Assembly: GCA_016463595.1 (NCBI GenBank)
Contig: JAEMQZ010000012.1
Span: 1-36,049, forward strand
Direction: 5' to 3'
DNA from: Synechococcales cyanobacterium SupBloom_Metag_052
Lineage (GTDB): Bacteria; Cyanobacteriota; Cyanobacteriia; PCC-6307; Cyanobiaceae
Length of the DNA stretch: 36,049 bases
A program made the position numbers and the translations under genes. The notes beneath the pieces are model-generated. The model did no database searches, was not told the origin of the DNA, and saw only the letters and a list, made by a program, of their open reading frames with translations. Each line of letters begins with the position of its first letter. Position 1 is the stretch's first letter. This document shows positions 1 to 8,874 of this stretch, piece by piece.

Positions 1-2
1 TG

Positions 3-596
3 ATCCTGCACGCCGAGCACAGCCTCAACGCCAGCACCTTCAGCGCCCGGGTCACAGCCAGCACGCTCACCGATCCCTATGCGGTGGTGGCCTCGGCTGT
101 CGGCACCCTGGCGGGCCCCCTCCATGGCGGCGCCAACGAGGATGTGCTCGAGATGCTCGAGCACATCGGCACGGAAGACCGGGTGGAAGCCTGGCTGGAC
201 CAGGCCATGGCCCAGAAGCAGAAGATCATGGGCTTCGGCCACCGGGAATACAAGGTCAAGGATCCCCGGGCGGTGATCCTGCAGCAGCTTGCTGAGCAGT
301 TGTTTGACCAGTTCGGCCACGATCCGATGTACGACCTGGCCCGCAAGCTTGAGGCGGTCGCCGGCGAACGGCTGGGGCCCAAGGGCATCTATCCCAACGT
401 TGACTTCTATTCCGGCCTGGTGTATCGCAAACTCGGCATCCCTGAGGATTTGTTCACGCCGATCTTCGCGATTGCCCGGGTGGCGGGCTGGCTAGCCCAC
501 TGGAAGGAGCAGATCGGGGCCAACCGTATCTACCGCCCCAGCCAGATCTATACCGGTCCCAGCGGCCTCACCTGGCAGCCCCTCTCCGAGCGCTGA
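3..596 (+). CDS. gltA: Citrate synthase, 3' part (5' end outside window)
   Basis: C-terminal 197 residues of a type II citrate synthase, which condenses acetyl-CoA and oxaloacetate to citrate at the entry of the (branched) cyanobacterial TCA pathway and 2-oxoglutarate supply. The frame is open from base 3 and the TGA is at 594-596. Three family signatures are visible in order: HAEHSLNASTF, then GPLHGGANE and FGHREYKVKDPRA (the two catalytic-histidine motifs), then PNVDFYSG with the catalytic Asp. The usual C-terminal segment (WKEQ...RIYRPSQIYTG) is intact, so only the N-terminal half is missing because of the window edge. A strong inverted repeat begins inside its last codons. It reads toward ndhA but is probably a separate transcript. 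Family assignment is secure. Confidence 0.97.
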   Translation: MLHAEHSLNASTFSARVTASTLTDPYAVVASAVGTLAGPLHGGANEDVLEMLEHIGTEDRVEAWLDQAMAQKQKIMGFGHREYKVKDPRAVILQQLAEQLFDQFGHDPMYDLARKLEAVAGERLGPKGIYPNVDFYSGLVYRKLGIPEDLFTPIFAIARVAGWLAHWKEQIGANRIYRPSQIYTGPSGLTWQPLSER

Positions 597-626
597 ACGC
601 TCCGCCCATCCGAGCGTTCAGCGCTC
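588..626 (+). terminator. Hairpin at gltA 3' end, probable terminator
   Basis: A perfect 15-bp inverted repeat: left arm 588-602 (GAGCGCTGAACGCTC), 9-nt loop 603-611, right arm 612-626. The left arm contains the gltA stop codon. No T-run follows, so it is either a U-less terminator (common in cyanobacteria) or an mRNA 3'-end stabiliser. Confidence 0.7.
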
Positions 627-757
627 CTTGCACCTAAGTTGCCCCCATCGCAATCGCTCCCCTCGTCGCCACCTGCATGGTGATCGCCTCCGCCTTCTCC
701 CCGGCGTTGCCCCTGCCCCCTGCCCTGCCGGGCTTGGGAGGGGCTAGCTCCCTGGCC

Positions 758-1879
758 GTGGTCAGCCCTGGCCTTGACCTGGAATCAAGCTTCAGCAGCC
801 TGCTCGAGGGCTTGGGTTTGACCCCGGCCGCGGCCCACCTGGTCTGGCTGCCCCTGCCGATGGTGCTGGTGCTGGTCTCCGCCGTGGTCGGGGTACTGGT
901 CACCGTTTGGTTGGAGCGCAAAATCTCCGCCGCGGTGCAGCAACGGATCGGACCGGAATACGCCGGCGCCCTAGGGGTGCTCCAGCCCCTAGCGGACGGC
1001 CTCAAGCTCCTGTTTAAGGAGGACATCATCCCGGCCCGGGCCGATGGCCTGCTGTTCACGCTCGGGCCAATCCTGGTGGTGGTGCCGGTGATCCTGAGCT
1101 GGCTGGTGGTGCCCTTTGGTCAGAACTTGCTGATCAGCAATGTGGGCGTCGGCATTTTCCTCTGGATCGCCCTGAGCAGCCTCCAGCCCATCGGCCTGTT
1201 GATGAGTGGCTACGCCAGCAACAATAAATATTCCTTGCTTGGTGGCCTGCGGGCCGCGGCCCAGTCGATCAGCTACGAGATCCCCCTGGCCCTGTCCGTG
1301 CTGGCGGTGGTGATGATGAGCAACTCGCTCAGCACCGTTGACATCGTCAACCAGCAGACGGGAGCCGGCATCCTCAGCTGGAACATCTGGCGCCAGCCGG
1401 TGGGCTTTGTGATCTTTTGGATCTGTGCGCTGGCCGAATGCGAACGCTTGCCGTTCGATTTGCCGGAGGCCGAGGAAGAGCTGGTGGCTGGCTATCAGAC
1501 CGAATACGCCGGCATGAAGTTCGCCCTTTTTTACCTGGGCAGCTACATCAACCTGGTGCTTTCGGCCCTGCTGGTCTCGGTGTTGTACTTGGGGGGCTGG
1601 GGTTTCCCGGTGCCGGTCGAATGGCTAGCCGGTGCCCTGGGCCAGTCGGTGGATGCCCCCGTGGTGCAGGTGATCACCGGCAGCCTTGGGATTGTGATGA
1701 CCGTGCTCAAGGCCTACTTGCTGGTCTTTTTCGCGATCTTGCTGCGCTGGACCGTGCCCCGGGTGCGGATCGACCAGCTGCTCAACCTGGGCTGGAAATT
1801 CCTGCTGCCGATTGCCCTGGTCAACCTGCTGGTCACGGCGGCCCTGAAGCTGGCCTTTCCTGCTGTTTTCGGTGGCTAA
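758..1879 (+). CDS. ndhA: NDH-1 subunit 1 (NdhA), membrane subunit
   Basis: NuoH/ND1-type membrane subunit of photosynthetic NDH-1, at the junction between the hydrophilic arm and the membrane arm where plastoquinone binds. Recognisable segments include [53 protein letters not shown] and [24 protein letters not shown] (the ND1 signature with conserved acidic residues), with about eight hydrophobic helices. I prefer the GTG at 758, with GGGAGGGG at 736-743 upstream, because it gives 373 residues, the usual length. An in-frame ATG at 677 would add a low-complexity Ala/Pro/Leu leader of 27 residues and cannot be excluded. First gene of the ndhA-I-G-E group; 118 bp separate it from ndhI. Confidence 0.95.
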   Translation: MVSPGLDLESSFSSLLEGLGLTPAAAHLVWLPLPMVLVLVSAVVGVLVTVWLERKISAAVQQRIGPEYAGALGVLQPLADGLKLLFKEDIIPARADGLLFTLGPILVVVPVILSWLVVPFGQNLLISNVGVGIFLWIALSSLQPIGLLMSGYASNNKYSLLGGLRAAAQSISYEIPLALSVLAVVMMSNSLSTVDIVNQQTGAGILSWNIWRQPVGFVIFWICALAECERLPFDLPEAEEELVAGYQTEYAGMKFALFYLGSYINLVLSALLVSVLYLGGWGFPVPVEWLAGALGQSVDAPVVQVITGSLGIVMTVLKAYLLVFFAILLRWTVPRVRIDQLLNLGWKFLLPIALVNLLVTAALKLAFPAVFGG

Positions 1880-1997
1880 ACCCCATCCGGCAAGCCGGGC
1901 AGGCATCATGGGTCCTGTCCTAATAGGCCGCTCCAGCCCCTGGCCTGCCGATTCCAGGCCCTAGCTCCACCCCCAGCCCCCATTTGCTTTTCGGTCC

Positions 1998-2606
1998 ATG
2001 TTCGGCTTCCTCAAGACAGTCGGCGACTACACCCGCGAGACGGTTGATGCCGCCAAGAGCCTGTCCCAGGGCCTTGGGGTCACCTTCGATCACCTGCGCC
2101 GCAGGCCGATCACGGTGCAGTATCCCTACGAAAAGCTGATCCCGTCGGAGCGCTACCGGGGCCGTATCCACTTCGAATTCGATAAGTGCATCGCCTGTGA
2201 GGTTTGTGTGCGCGTTTGCCCGATCAACCTGCCGGTGGTGGATTGGGTAATGAATAAGGCCACCAAGAAGAAGGAGTTGCGTAATTATTCCATCGATTTT
2301 GGGGCGTGTATTTTTTGCGGCAATTGCGTTGAGTATTGCCCCACCAACTGCCTCTCCATGACAGAGGAATACGAACTCTCGGCCTTCGATCGCCACAGCC
2401 TCAATTTCGACAATGTCGCCCTGGGGCGCTTGCCCACCAGCGTGACCAGCGATCCGGCTGTGATTGCCCTGAGGGAGCTGGCCTACCTGCCCGCTGGGGT
2501 GATGGATCCCCATGACCTGGATCCCAATCGGCCCCGGGCCGGCAAGCGCCCCGAGCAGGTTCTCGAGACCCTGGCCCCTGCCCCCACCTCCAAGGAGCCA
2601 GGCTGA
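1998..2606 (+). CDS. ndhI: NDH-1 subunit I (NdhI), 2x[4Fe-4S] ferredoxin-type
   Basis: Peripheral-arm subunit carrying the two 4Fe-4S clusters that pass electrons toward plastoquinone. The 202 residues contain two complete CxxCxxCxxxCP motifs: Cys64, 67, 70, 74 ([12 protein letters not shown]) and Cys104, 107, 110, 114 ([12 protein letters not shown]), so all eight ligands are present. The N-terminal part ([21 protein letters not shown]) is typical of the NdhI/NuoI family and there is no transmembrane segment. The TGA overlaps the ATG of ndhG (TGATG at 2604-2608), which implies translational coupling. The C-terminal ~40 residues are Pro-rich and probably flexible. Confidence 0.97.
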   Translation: MFGFLKTVGDYTRETVDAAKSLSQGLGVTFDHLRRRPITVQYPYEKLIPSERYRGRIHFEFDKCIACEVCVRVCPINLPVVDWVMNKATKKKELRNYSIDFGACIFCGNCVEYCPTNCLSMTEEYELSAFDRHSLNFDNVALGRLPTSVTSDPAVIALRELAYLPAGVMDPHDLDPNRPRAGKRPEQVLETLAPAPTSKEPG

Positions 2607-3235
2607 TGAGCATTGCTGATTCCACCCAGTTCCTCTGTTTCCTGGCTCTTTCGGCAGCGGTGCTGCTCGGGGCCCTGGGCGTGGTGCTGTTGCCCAACAT
2701 TGTCTATTCCGCCTTTCTGCTGGGCGGTGTGTTTCTGGCTGTGGCGGGGCTCTACCTGTTGCTGAATGCCAGCTTTGTGGCGGCTGCCCAGATGATGATC
2801 TACGTCGGCGCCGTCAATGTATTGATCTTGTTTGCGATCATGCTCGTGAACAAAAAGGAAACCCTTGAGGCCATCCCCGGCCTGGGCGTACGTCGCATCC
2901 TCTCCGGTGCCGTCTGCGCTGGCCTGTTAGGCCTGCTCTTGCGGGTTGATTTCACCACCCCCTGGGCCTTGCCGGGCCCGGTCTCCATTGGTGAAGGGGC
3001 CACGATCCGGATTGGCGAGCATCTCTTCAGCGACTACCTGCTGCCCTTTGAGCTGGCCTCGGTGTTGCTGTTGATGGCCATGATCGGGGCGATCGTGTTG
3101 GCCCGGCGCGACGTCTTCAGCAGCGATGTGATCACCGGCGAAGGGGTCGACCAGGGACTGATTGAAAAGGCCCGCACGCCCCTGTTGCTTGAAAAAAATC
3201 TGCAGATCCAACCTGTCCTGGAGAAGACGCCATGA
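2606..3235 (+). CDS. ndhG: NDH-1 subunit 6 (NdhG), membrane subunit
   Basis: NuoJ/ND6-type membrane subunit of NDH-1. The 209 residues show five hydrophobic helices; the third carries [20 protein letters not shown], the conserved ND6 stretch with the pi-bulge-forming YVGA motif. The helix near residues 145-165 ([16 protein letters not shown]) ends the membrane part, and a polar tail of about 40 residues follows. The start codon overlaps the ndhI stop and its own TGA overlaps the ndhE ATG (ATGA at 3232-3235), so the I-G-E genes form one coupled cistron series. Confidence 0.96.
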   Translation: MSIADSTQFLCFLALSAAVLLGALGVVLLPNIVYSAFLLGGVFLAVAGLYLLLNASFVAAAQMMIYVGAVNVLILFAIMLVNKKETLEAIPGLGVRRILSGAVCAGLLGLLLRVDFTTPWALPGPVSIGEGATIRIGEHLFSDYLLPFELASVLLLMAMIGAIVLARRDVFSSDVITGEGVDQGLIEKARTPLLLEKNLQIQPVLEKTP

Positions 3236-3579
3236 GCCTTTCGTCTTTGTTCGCGCTCACCCTGCCAACAACGGTGCCCCTGCAGGGGTTTCTTGCCGTG
3301 GCTGCCGTGCTCTTCTGCACGGGAGTTTGGGGCCTGATCAATAGCCGCAATGCGGTGCGGGTGTTGATGAGTATTGAGCTCATGCTCAATGGTGTCAATA
3401 TTAATTTGATGGCTTTTTCGAGCTACCTTGATGGCCAGTTGATTCGTGGCCAGGTCTTCACCATTTTTGTGATCACGGTGGCGGCAGCGGAAGCGGCCGT
3501 GGGCCTGGCGATTCTGCTTTCGCTTTATCGCAACCGCGATACCGTCGACATGGAGCGTTTCAACCTGTTGCGCTGGTAG
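3232..3579 (+). CDS. ndhE: NDH-1 subunit 4L (NdhE)
   Basis: NuoK/ND4L-type small membrane subunit: three transmembrane helices in 115 residues, with conserved acidic residues in [19 protein letters not shown] and [20 protein letters not shown], which contribute to proton translocation. The C-terminus ([13 protein letters not shown]) is the standard cyanobacterial ending. The protein is about ten residues longer than many homologues at its N-terminus, but the ATG at 3232 is fixed by the 4-bp overlap with ndhG. Last NDH-1 gene of this group; nadK follows after 102 bp. Confidence 0.96.
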   Translation: MSLSSLFALTLPTTVPLQGFLAVAAVLFCTGVWGLINSRNAVRVLMSIELMLNGVNINLMAFSSYLDGQLIRGQVFTIFVITVAAAEAAVGLAILLSLYRNRDTVDMERFNLLRW

Positions 3580-3681
3580 TTGGCCCGATCCTGCAATCAG
3601 GGGTTTTTGCCCCAAGGGTCCAAGTGCCCGGCCCAGCCTTAGCAGCCCGCCTAGTCGTTCCGTGGTCGTTATGCCCTCGCC

Positions 3682-4626
3682 ATGCAACTGAATCGGGTCT
3701 GGCTGATTTACCGCGCCGGTAGCCAGGCGGCCCAGCGCCAGGCCAGGCGCACTGGCTCCGAGCTGCGGGCTGCGGGCTGCGAAGTGAGTGTGGCCATGAG
3801 CGGCCTGGAGGCCAACCCCTTCCCGGGCCTGCTGGCTGACCAGGGCGCCCCCCCCGACCTGGTGGTGGTGCTTGGCGGCGATGGCACCGTGCTCGGGGCC
3901 GCCCGCCACATGGCCCCCCTGCAGGTTCCCATCCTTTGCTTCAACGTTGGCGGCCACCTGGGCTTCCTCACCCACGACCGCAAATTGCTCCATAGCGGCT
4001 CCGATCAATCGGGTAGCGATGAGCTCTGGCAACGCCTGCGCGAAGACCGCTTTGCCCTGGAGCGGCGCCTGATGTTGCAGGCCCTGATCGACCGGGGCGA
4101 TGGCGTGCCCCAGCCGGGCGATGGCAGCCAGGACGGGGTGCATCTGGCCTTCAATGATTTCTATTTCCGCCCCTGCCTCGATGAGGTTTCGCCCACCTGT
4201 TTGTTGGAGCTCGAGATTGATGGCGAGGTGGTGGACCAATACCGGGGCGATGGCCTGATCATCGCCACCCCCACCGGATCCACGGGCTACGCCATGGCGG
4301 CCGGGGGGCCGATCCTCCATCCCGGCATCGACGCGATTGTGGTCAATCCGATTTGCCCGATGAGCCTCTCTAGCCGGGCTGTGGTGGTGCCGCCCCGCTC
4401 GCGGCTGGGGGTTTGGCCCCTGGGCGAAAGCAACCGCCGGGTCAAGCTTTGGAAGGATGGCGCTGCAGCCACGCTGCTTGAGCCGGGGGATCGCTGTGTG
4501 ATCCAGCAGGCCCGCGACCATGCCCTGATGGTGATCCTCGACCAGAGCCCCTCCTATTACCGCACCCTCACCCGCAAGCTCCATTGGGCCGGCAGCCTCA
4601 CCAGTGGCGAGGCTTCACCGAATTAG
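3682..4626 (+). CDS. nadK: NAD kinase
   Basis: ATP-dependent phosphorylation of NAD to NADP, supplying the acceptor of photosynthetic electron flow. The 314 residues contain the family's GGDGT motif (residues 65-69, [16 protein letters not shown]), the NDFYF segment that binds NAD ribose, and the Gly-rich block [22 protein letters not shown]. Cytosolic, with no signal peptide. It follows ndhE in the same direction, so pyridine-nucleotide supply and NDH-1 are adjacent; I recall the same order from other picocyanobacteria. Cyanobacteria usually have two NAD kinases; which paralogue this is cannot be told here. A weak GGGG/CCCC hairpin in the gap (about 3600-3614) may attenuate read-through from ndhE. 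Confidence 0.95.
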   Translation: MQLNRVWLIYRAGSQAAQRQARRTGSELRAAGCEVSVAMSGLEANPFPGLLADQGAPPDLVVVLGGDGTVLGAARHMAPLQVPILCFNVGGHLGFLTHDRKLLHSGSDQSGSDELWQRLREDRFALERRLMLQALIDRGDGVPQPGDGSQDGVHLAFNDFYFRPCLDEVSPTCLLELEIDGEVVDQYRGDGLIIATPTGSTGYAMAAGGPILHPGIDAIVVNPICPMSLSSRAVVVPPRSRLGVWPLGESNRRVKLWKDGAAATLLEPGDRCVIQQARDHALMVILDQSPSYYRTLTRKLHWAGSLTSGEASPN

Positions 4627-4694
4627 GCCCCCGTCGTTCCAGGAATTAAGCCCCCTTGCCCGTGACAGCATGGTGTCCCGGATAGGGCCAGGCC

Positions 4695-5243
4695 ATGGCG
4701 CTGGAAATTGAGCGGCGCTTCCTGGTGGCGGGGGAGGCCTGGAGGTCCCTGGTGGCCTGGAGCCAGGACCTGGAGCAGGGCTACCTGGTGGCTTCTGCAG
4801 ATGGACCGACCCTGCGGGTGCGTAGCAGTCGCGCCAGCGCCAGCCAGGCGAGCTTGGCGAGCGGCGCCGAGGCTTGGCTCACCTTGAAGCTGGCGGCCAC
4901 CGGCATCGCCCGCCATGAATACGAGTACGCCATCCCGGCTGGCGATGGCCTGGCCCTGCTGGGGCATTGCGGCAGCAAGCTGGTCAAACGCCGCTTTGGC
5001 CTCCACCTGCCTGGGGGCGATTGGGTCCTGGATGTGTTTGAGGCCGGCAACGCCCCCCTGGTGATTGCCGAAGTGGAATTGGAGCGGGACGACCAGCCCG
5101 TGGCCATTCCCCCCTGGTGCGTGCGCGAGATCACCGGCGAGGGGGCCTTTAGCAACGCGGCCCTGGCCAGTCACCCCTTTGACCAATGGCCAAGTCAGGA
5201 GCGGCAGCCCATCCTGCAAATCCTGGCTGTCGTTCCGTCCTGA
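4695..5243 (+). CDS. CYTH-domain protein (triphosphate tunnel metalloenzyme)
   Basis: Member of the CYTH/TTM superfamily, whose bacterial members hydrolyse inorganic triphosphate or other triphosphorylated substrates with Mg/Mn. The 182 residues begin with the signature MALEIERRFLV (ExExR; most family members have ExExK, so the lysine is conservatively replaced). Tunnel strands follow: LRVRSS, AWLTLK, RHEYEYAIP, KRRFGLHL, WVLDVFEAG and VIAEVELERDD. The end, VREITGEGAFSNAALASHPF, matches typical cyanobacterial homologues. It lies 68 bp after nadK on the same strand and may be co-transcribed. The substrate is unknown; tripolyphosphate is the most likely by family. Confidence 0.88.
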   Translation: MALEIERRFLVAGEAWRSLVAWSQDLEQGYLVASADGPTLRVRSSRASASQASLASGAEAWLTLKLAATGIARHEYEYAIPAGDGLALLGHCGSKLVKRRFGLHLPGGDWVLDVFEAGNAPLVIAEVELERDDQPVAIPPWCVREITGEGAFSNAALASHPFDQWPSQERQPILQILAVVPS

Positions 5244-5276
5244 GGAACTCCGATGGCGGCCCGGTGCGCCAGGTCC

Positions 5277-5564
5277 CTAAATGCCTTTGGGGGGCTCGCT
5301 TCCGGCCGCTGGCAGGGCGCAACAGTTGAAGCCATCGCGGCAAATCTTGCCGTGGTCCATGGCCCAATTGAGAAGGGCCACCCGGTTTTTGGCACCGGTT
5401 TTGTTAAACACATTGCTGACGTGGTTATCCACCGTGCGCTTGCTGATCATCAGCGTCGTGGCGATTTCTTGGTTGGTGAGGCCCTGGGCCACCCGTTCAA
5501 CGATTTCCAGTTCCCGCTCCGATAGCCCCGCTCGCGGCAGGCCCAGCTCATCAAGCTCAACCAT
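5277..5564 (-). CDS. PedR-like LuxR-type transcriptional regulator
   Basis: A 95-residue protein that is essentially only a LuxR/GerE helix-turn-helix: LSERELEIVERVAQGLTNQEIATTLMISKRTVDNHVSNVFNKTGAKNR (about residues 14-61). Stand-alone LuxR proteins of this size in cyanobacteria include PedR, which senses photosynthetic electron transport through thioredoxin and a C-terminal cysteine. Here cysteines lie at 75, 81 and 82 (KICRDGFNCCALP), compatible with redox control. The ATG at 5564 is chosen over a TTG one codon earlier. It is divergent from the MetF-like gene; the 79-bp gap must hold both promoters. The PedR identity is inferred from size, fold and cysteines. Confidence 0.82.
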   Translation of the reverse strand: MVELDELGLPRAGLSERELEIVERVAQGLTNQEIATTLMISKRTVDNHVSNVFNKTGAKNRVALLNWAMDHGKICRDGFNCCALPAAGSEPPKGI

Positions 5565-5643
5565 CAAACCACCGCGGCCCTTGGTAGCACTGTAGGCAGG
5601 CTGACCGGCACGTCAGCACCCTGTTAACCGATGATAGTCCGCA

Positions 5644-6549
5644 GTGGTGCAAGGGGTTTTGCAGCTACAACAGGTTCTGGAGGCCGGCGGCTTTGCCGTC
5701 ACTGCTGAGGTGATGCCGCCCCGGGGCGGCGATCTGGCCGCCACCCTGGCCGTGGCCCGCCCCCTGCGCGGCCTTGTGCATGCGGTCAATGTCACCGATG
5801 GCAGCCGCGCTGTGATGCGCATGTGCAGCCTGGCCGTCTGTCGCCGCCTTTTGGATGAGGGCATCGAACCGGTGCTGCAGTTGGCCTGCCGCGATCGCAA
5901 CCGCATCGCCCTCCAGGCCGACCTGCTCGGCGCCCATGCCCTGGGCATTCGCAATCTGCTCTGCCTCACCGGCGATCCGGTGCGGGCGGGTGACCAACCG
6001 GCCAGCCGGCCGGTGAATGAGCTGGAGGCCGTGAGGCTGTTGCAGCAGGTAACCGCCTTCAACCAGGGGCTAGATCCCGTCAGCGGCCTGCTGCCCGATG
6101 GCCCCACCAACCTCTTTCCCGGGGCGGCGGCCGATCCCCAGAGTCCCAGCTGGAGTGGCCTACAGGCCCGGATCCAACGCAAGCAGGCCGCCGGCGCCCG
6201 CTTCGTGCAAACCCAGATGGTGATGGATGCGGAGGCCCTGCGTCGCTTCGTCGGCGACCTGGCCGGGCCCCTGGGCTTGCCGGTGCTGGCGGGGGTGTTC
6301 CTGCTCAAATCGGCCCGCAATGCCCTGTTCATTAACCGGGTCGTGCCCGGGGCCCGCATTCCCCAGGCGGTGATCGATCGGCTGGCTGCCGCCAGCAATC
6401 CGGCCGATGAGGGCATCAGCATCGCGGCCGAGCAGGTGGCCTGTTATCGGGGCATTGCCCAGGGGGTGCACCTGATGGCCGTCAAGGCGGAAGAACGGAT
6501 TCCGTTGATCCTGGAGCGCTCTGGCCTGGTCATCAGCCCGCGGCCCTGA
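5644..6549 (+). CDS. metF: Methylenetetrahydrofolate reductase (MetF-type)
   Basis: TIM-barrel flavoprotein that reduces 5,10-methylene-THF to 5-methyl-THF for methionine synthesis. The 301-residue length fits MetF (about 290-300). The N-terminal strand TAEVMPPRGGD carries the glutamate expected at the active site; LQLACRDRNRIALQADLLGAHALGIRNLLCLTGDPV corresponds to the folate/FAD-binding core, and ARFVQTQMVMD with LPVLAGVFLLKS gives the later strands. It is a divergent branch relative to E. coli MetF, so substrate and cofactor preference are less certain than the fold. Start is GTG at 5644 or the adjacent GTG at 5647. A GCGATCGC octamer (HIP1 sequence) lies at 5891-5898. Confidence 0.85.
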   Translation: MVQGVLQLQQVLEAGGFAVTAEVMPPRGGDLAATLAVARPLRGLVHAVNVTDGSRAVMRMCSLAVCRRLLDEGIEPVLQLACRDRNRIALQADLLGAHALGIRNLLCLTGDPVRAGDQPASRPVNELEAVRLLQQVTAFNQGLDPVSGLLPDGPTNLFPGAAADPQSPSWSGLQARIQRKQAAGARFVQTQMVMDAEALRRFVGDLAGPLGLPVLAGVFLLKSARNALFINRVVPGARIPQAVIDRLAAASNPADEGISIAAEQVACYRGIAQGVHLMAVKAEERIPLILERSGLVISPRP

Positions 6550-6582
6550 ACGGGCCCGGGGCTTGGCCCTTGGGGCCTGGGA

Positions 6583-7764
6583 TCAGCTGGCGCCGGTGAT
6601 GGCCAGATCGCTGCCCAGCAGCTGGGCCATCGCCTTTTGCTGGGGAGAGGGAGCCCCATGGTCGAGGCGGCGGGAATCGGTGATCAGCCAATCCAGGGCC
6701 GCCTCCTGCAGGTCGAAATGGTCGCCGTTGCGATCAACGCAGTAGCGGCCAAATACCAGTTTTTCGACCAGGCGCACCCCCGCGCCGATGCGGGAATAGT
6801 CAAAAATGATCGAGTTGTCGATCGTGGCGCCTTCGCAGATGTGGCAACTGGGGCCAATCATGGTGGGGCCGATGATTGTGGCGCCATCGTCGATCCGGGT
6901 CATGCCGCCCACATAGACGGGACCCTGGATCGTGATCTTGTCCCAATTGGCCGCCACATTGAGGCCCGTGTAGATGCCAGGGCGCACCTGCTTGCCAGGG
7001 ATCTGCACCTGGCGCACTTCCCCCTGCAACACGCTGCGGATCGCCTGCCAGTAATCGGGCACCTTGCCAATATCCACCCATTCAAATTCCATCGGCAGGG
7101 CGTAGAAGGGTGCCCCCTGCTTCACCAGTAAGGGGAAAAGGTCGGAGCCAATATCGAAGGGAACACCCTCCGGGATCACATCGAGAACCTCGGGCTCGAA
7201 GATATAAATACCGGTGTTGATCATGTCGCTAGCGGCCTCTTCCACTGCCGGCTTCTCCTGGAAAGACAGCACCCGGCCTTCCGGGTCGGTCACCACAACG
7301 CCGTAGCTGCTCACCAGCTCCCGCGGCACCCGCTTGGTGATCATGCTGGCCATGGCGCCCTTGGCCTTGTGGCGGCGCACGGCTTCGGTGAGATCGAGAT
7401 CGATCAGGGCATCGCCGCAGAGCACCACGAAGGTCTCATCAAAGAAGGGTTGAAAGGTTTGGATTTTCTTCAGTCCACCGGCCGATCCCAGGGCATCACC
7501 GATCAGTTGGCCGTCTTCGATACGGCCTTCAAAGCTATAGGCAATCTCCACGCCAAAACGCTGGCCGTCGCGGAAATAGTTCTCAATTTCTTCGGCCAAG
7601 TGCGACACATTCACCATGATTTCGGTGAAGCCATGCTGGCGCAGCAGTTCCAGTAGAAACTCCATCACCGGTTTCTGCAGGATCGGGATCATCGGTTTGG
7701 GGATCGTCTGCGTAATCGGACGCACACGAGTTCCCTTGCCGGCCGCCAGGATCATCGCCTTCAT
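6583..7764 (-). CDS. NDP-sugar pyrophosphorylase (mannose-1-P guanylyltransferase-like)
   Basis: Sugar-phosphate nucleotidyltransferase of 393 residues. Residues 1-235 form the NTP-transferase domain: MILAAGKGTRVRPITQTIPKPMIPI is the nucleotide-binding signature, and LCGDALIDLDL carries the metal-binding Asp. INTGIYIFEPEVLD and FDIGSDLFPLLV are typical of GDP-mannose/ADP-glucose-type enzymes. From about residue 265 a left-handed beta-helix of hexapeptide repeats follows (GPVYVGG, GATIIGPTMIGPSCHICEGATIDNS). It likely makes a nucleotide sugar for polysaccharide or LPS. It starts a run of minus-strand genes and converges with metF across a 33-bp GC-rich gap. The exact sugar cannot be read from the sequence. 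Confidence 0.88.
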   Translation of the reverse strand: MKAMILAAGKGTRVRPITQTIPKPMIPILQKPVMEFLLELLRQHGFTEIMVNVSHLAEEIENYFRDGQRFGVEIAYSFEGRIEDGQLIGDALGSAGGLKKIQTFQPFFDETFVVLCGDALIDLDLTEAVRRHKAKGAMASMITKRVPRELVSSYGVVVTDPEGRVLSFQEKPAVEEAASDMINTGIYIFEPEVLDVIPEGVPFDIGSDLFPLLVKQGAPFYALPMEFEWVDIGKVPDYWQAIRSVLQGEVRQVQIPGKQVRPGIYTGLNVAANWDKITIQGPVYVGGMTRIDDGATIIGPTMIGPSCHICEGATIDNSIIFDYSRIGAGVRLVEKLVFGRYCVDRNGDHFDLQEAALDWLITDSRRLDHGAPSPQQKAMAQLLGSDLAITGAS

Positions 7765-7810
7765 CGGCGCTGTCTTCCGTGGAAATGATGGGTAACCCTA
7801 CGCAAGTCCA

Positions 7811-8758
7811 TCAGGCCGCAAGGGCTGTTCTGGCCGGCGTCGCAGCTGGACCTGGCTTTTTGGCCTGGTTCTTGGCCTGGCTTGGGGCGCGGTTAGGGCC
7901 GTAGGCCCCCGGGCTAGCGCTGGGCACCAGGGGCAATTGCACGCTTTCGCCACCCTCGAGCAGCCGTTTGAGCTGCAGGGGCGCATAGAGGCCCCCGGGT
8001 TGCTCCAGTTCCACCTTTCCCTGGGAGCAGAGGAACAGCAGGGCCCAGAACACCCCCACCCGGTCGCAATCCAGGTCGGCAGGCGCCACGGCAGCCCAGG
8101 CCTCCACCAGGCCGTCGAACCCCACCCAGCTGAGGCTGGAGGGCCACTGCAGAAGGAACTGGCTCAGGGCTGCGGTGGTTTCCGGCAGCTTTTCGCGGTG
8201 GGCCAGGGCCGCCACCTGTTCGATGGCATCCCGGTCGCTGAAGCGTTTGCTGCGGGTGCGGTTGCGCTGGCGTCCTTCCTCCTGCTCCAGCCGTTCGGCG
8301 ATCTCTTCAAGTTGCTGGATCAGCTCCCCCAGGGTCACGGGCCGCTGCAGGGGCGGTGGGGCGACGGGACGCCGCTGCAGATGGCGCTCGGGCCGGGCGG
8401 GCAGCTCCAGGGCCGGACTGATCAACCAGCCCTGGCCGTCGCCATCGAAGTCAAAGGGGTCTTCGAGCACGGGCTCGGGCAGCACCGTGCTCGCCTCCAG
8501 CAGTTCGGCCTTTAGTCCCACCAACACTGAGGCGGCTAGAAACGCTTCGCTGGTTTCGGCCAGATCGTGTTCATAGCTGCCGCCTTGGCGCCGGGATCCC
8601 GGCGCAACCACCAGCCTGGGTAGGGCAATGCGCGAGCGGAGTTGGTCGAGGAAGCCATCGATCACGCCAATCACATCCACATCCCAAGGGTCGATGTCAC
8701 CCCGTTCAGCCGCATCCTGGAGCAGCCGGATCGCAAGCCTGGCGCCAGCTTCTGCCAA
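7811..8758 (-). CDS. scpA: Segregation and condensation protein A
   Basis: ScpA kleisin-type subunit that bridges the SMC dimer and ScpB in chromosome condensation and segregation. The N-terminal domain (ARLAIRLLQDAAERGDIDPWDVDVIGVIDGFLDQL) and the helical block HDLAETSEAFLAASVLVGLKAELLE are diagnostic. The middle (about 110-170) is Pro/Arg/Glu-rich and linker-like, and the C-terminal winged helix contains VGVFWALLFLCSQGKVELEQPG. The ORF must begin at TTG 8758, because a TAG lies two codons upstream and no ATG/GTG precedes the conserved N-terminus. The last ~35 residues are Ala/Pro/Lys-rich and appear disordered. No scpB or smc is nearby. Confidence 0.88.
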   Translation of the reverse strand: MAEAGARLAIRLLQDAAERGDIDPWDVDVIGVIDGFLDQLRSRIALPRLVVAPGSRRQGGSYEHDLAETSEAFLAASVLVGLKAELLEASTVLPEPVLEDPFDFDGDGQGWLISPALELPARPERHLQRRPVAPPPLQRPVTLGELIQQLEEIAERLEQEEGRQRNRTRSKRFSDRDAIEQVAALAHREKLPETTAALSQFLLQWPSSLSWVGFDGLVEAWAAVAPADLDCDRVGVFWALLFLCSQGKVELEQPGGLYAPLQLKRLLEGGESVQLPLVPSASPGAYGPNRAPSQAKNQAKKPGPAATPARTALAA

Positions 8759-8874
8759 TCCCTAGAGGTCCACGTCTTCGAAAAGTACCGGCTGGCGCCC
8801 TTGCTGGCCAGCCATGCCAGAGGGAAGTGACAAGTCGGGACCGTCGAGCCGGATCCGATCGGCAGGCTTGCCCG

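Noticed and set aside
3034-4584. Very long open frame on the minus strand opposite ndhG, ndhE and nadK
   Set aside because: It is antisense to three well-recognised genes, its product is a Gln/His/Gly-rich low-complexity string with no family motif, and such shadows are expected in GC-rich coding DNA.
5891-5898. HIP1 palindrome GCGATCGC
   Set aside because: Only this copy was noticed in the window; no enrichment as in HIP1-rich cyanobacteria, so it carries no signal here.
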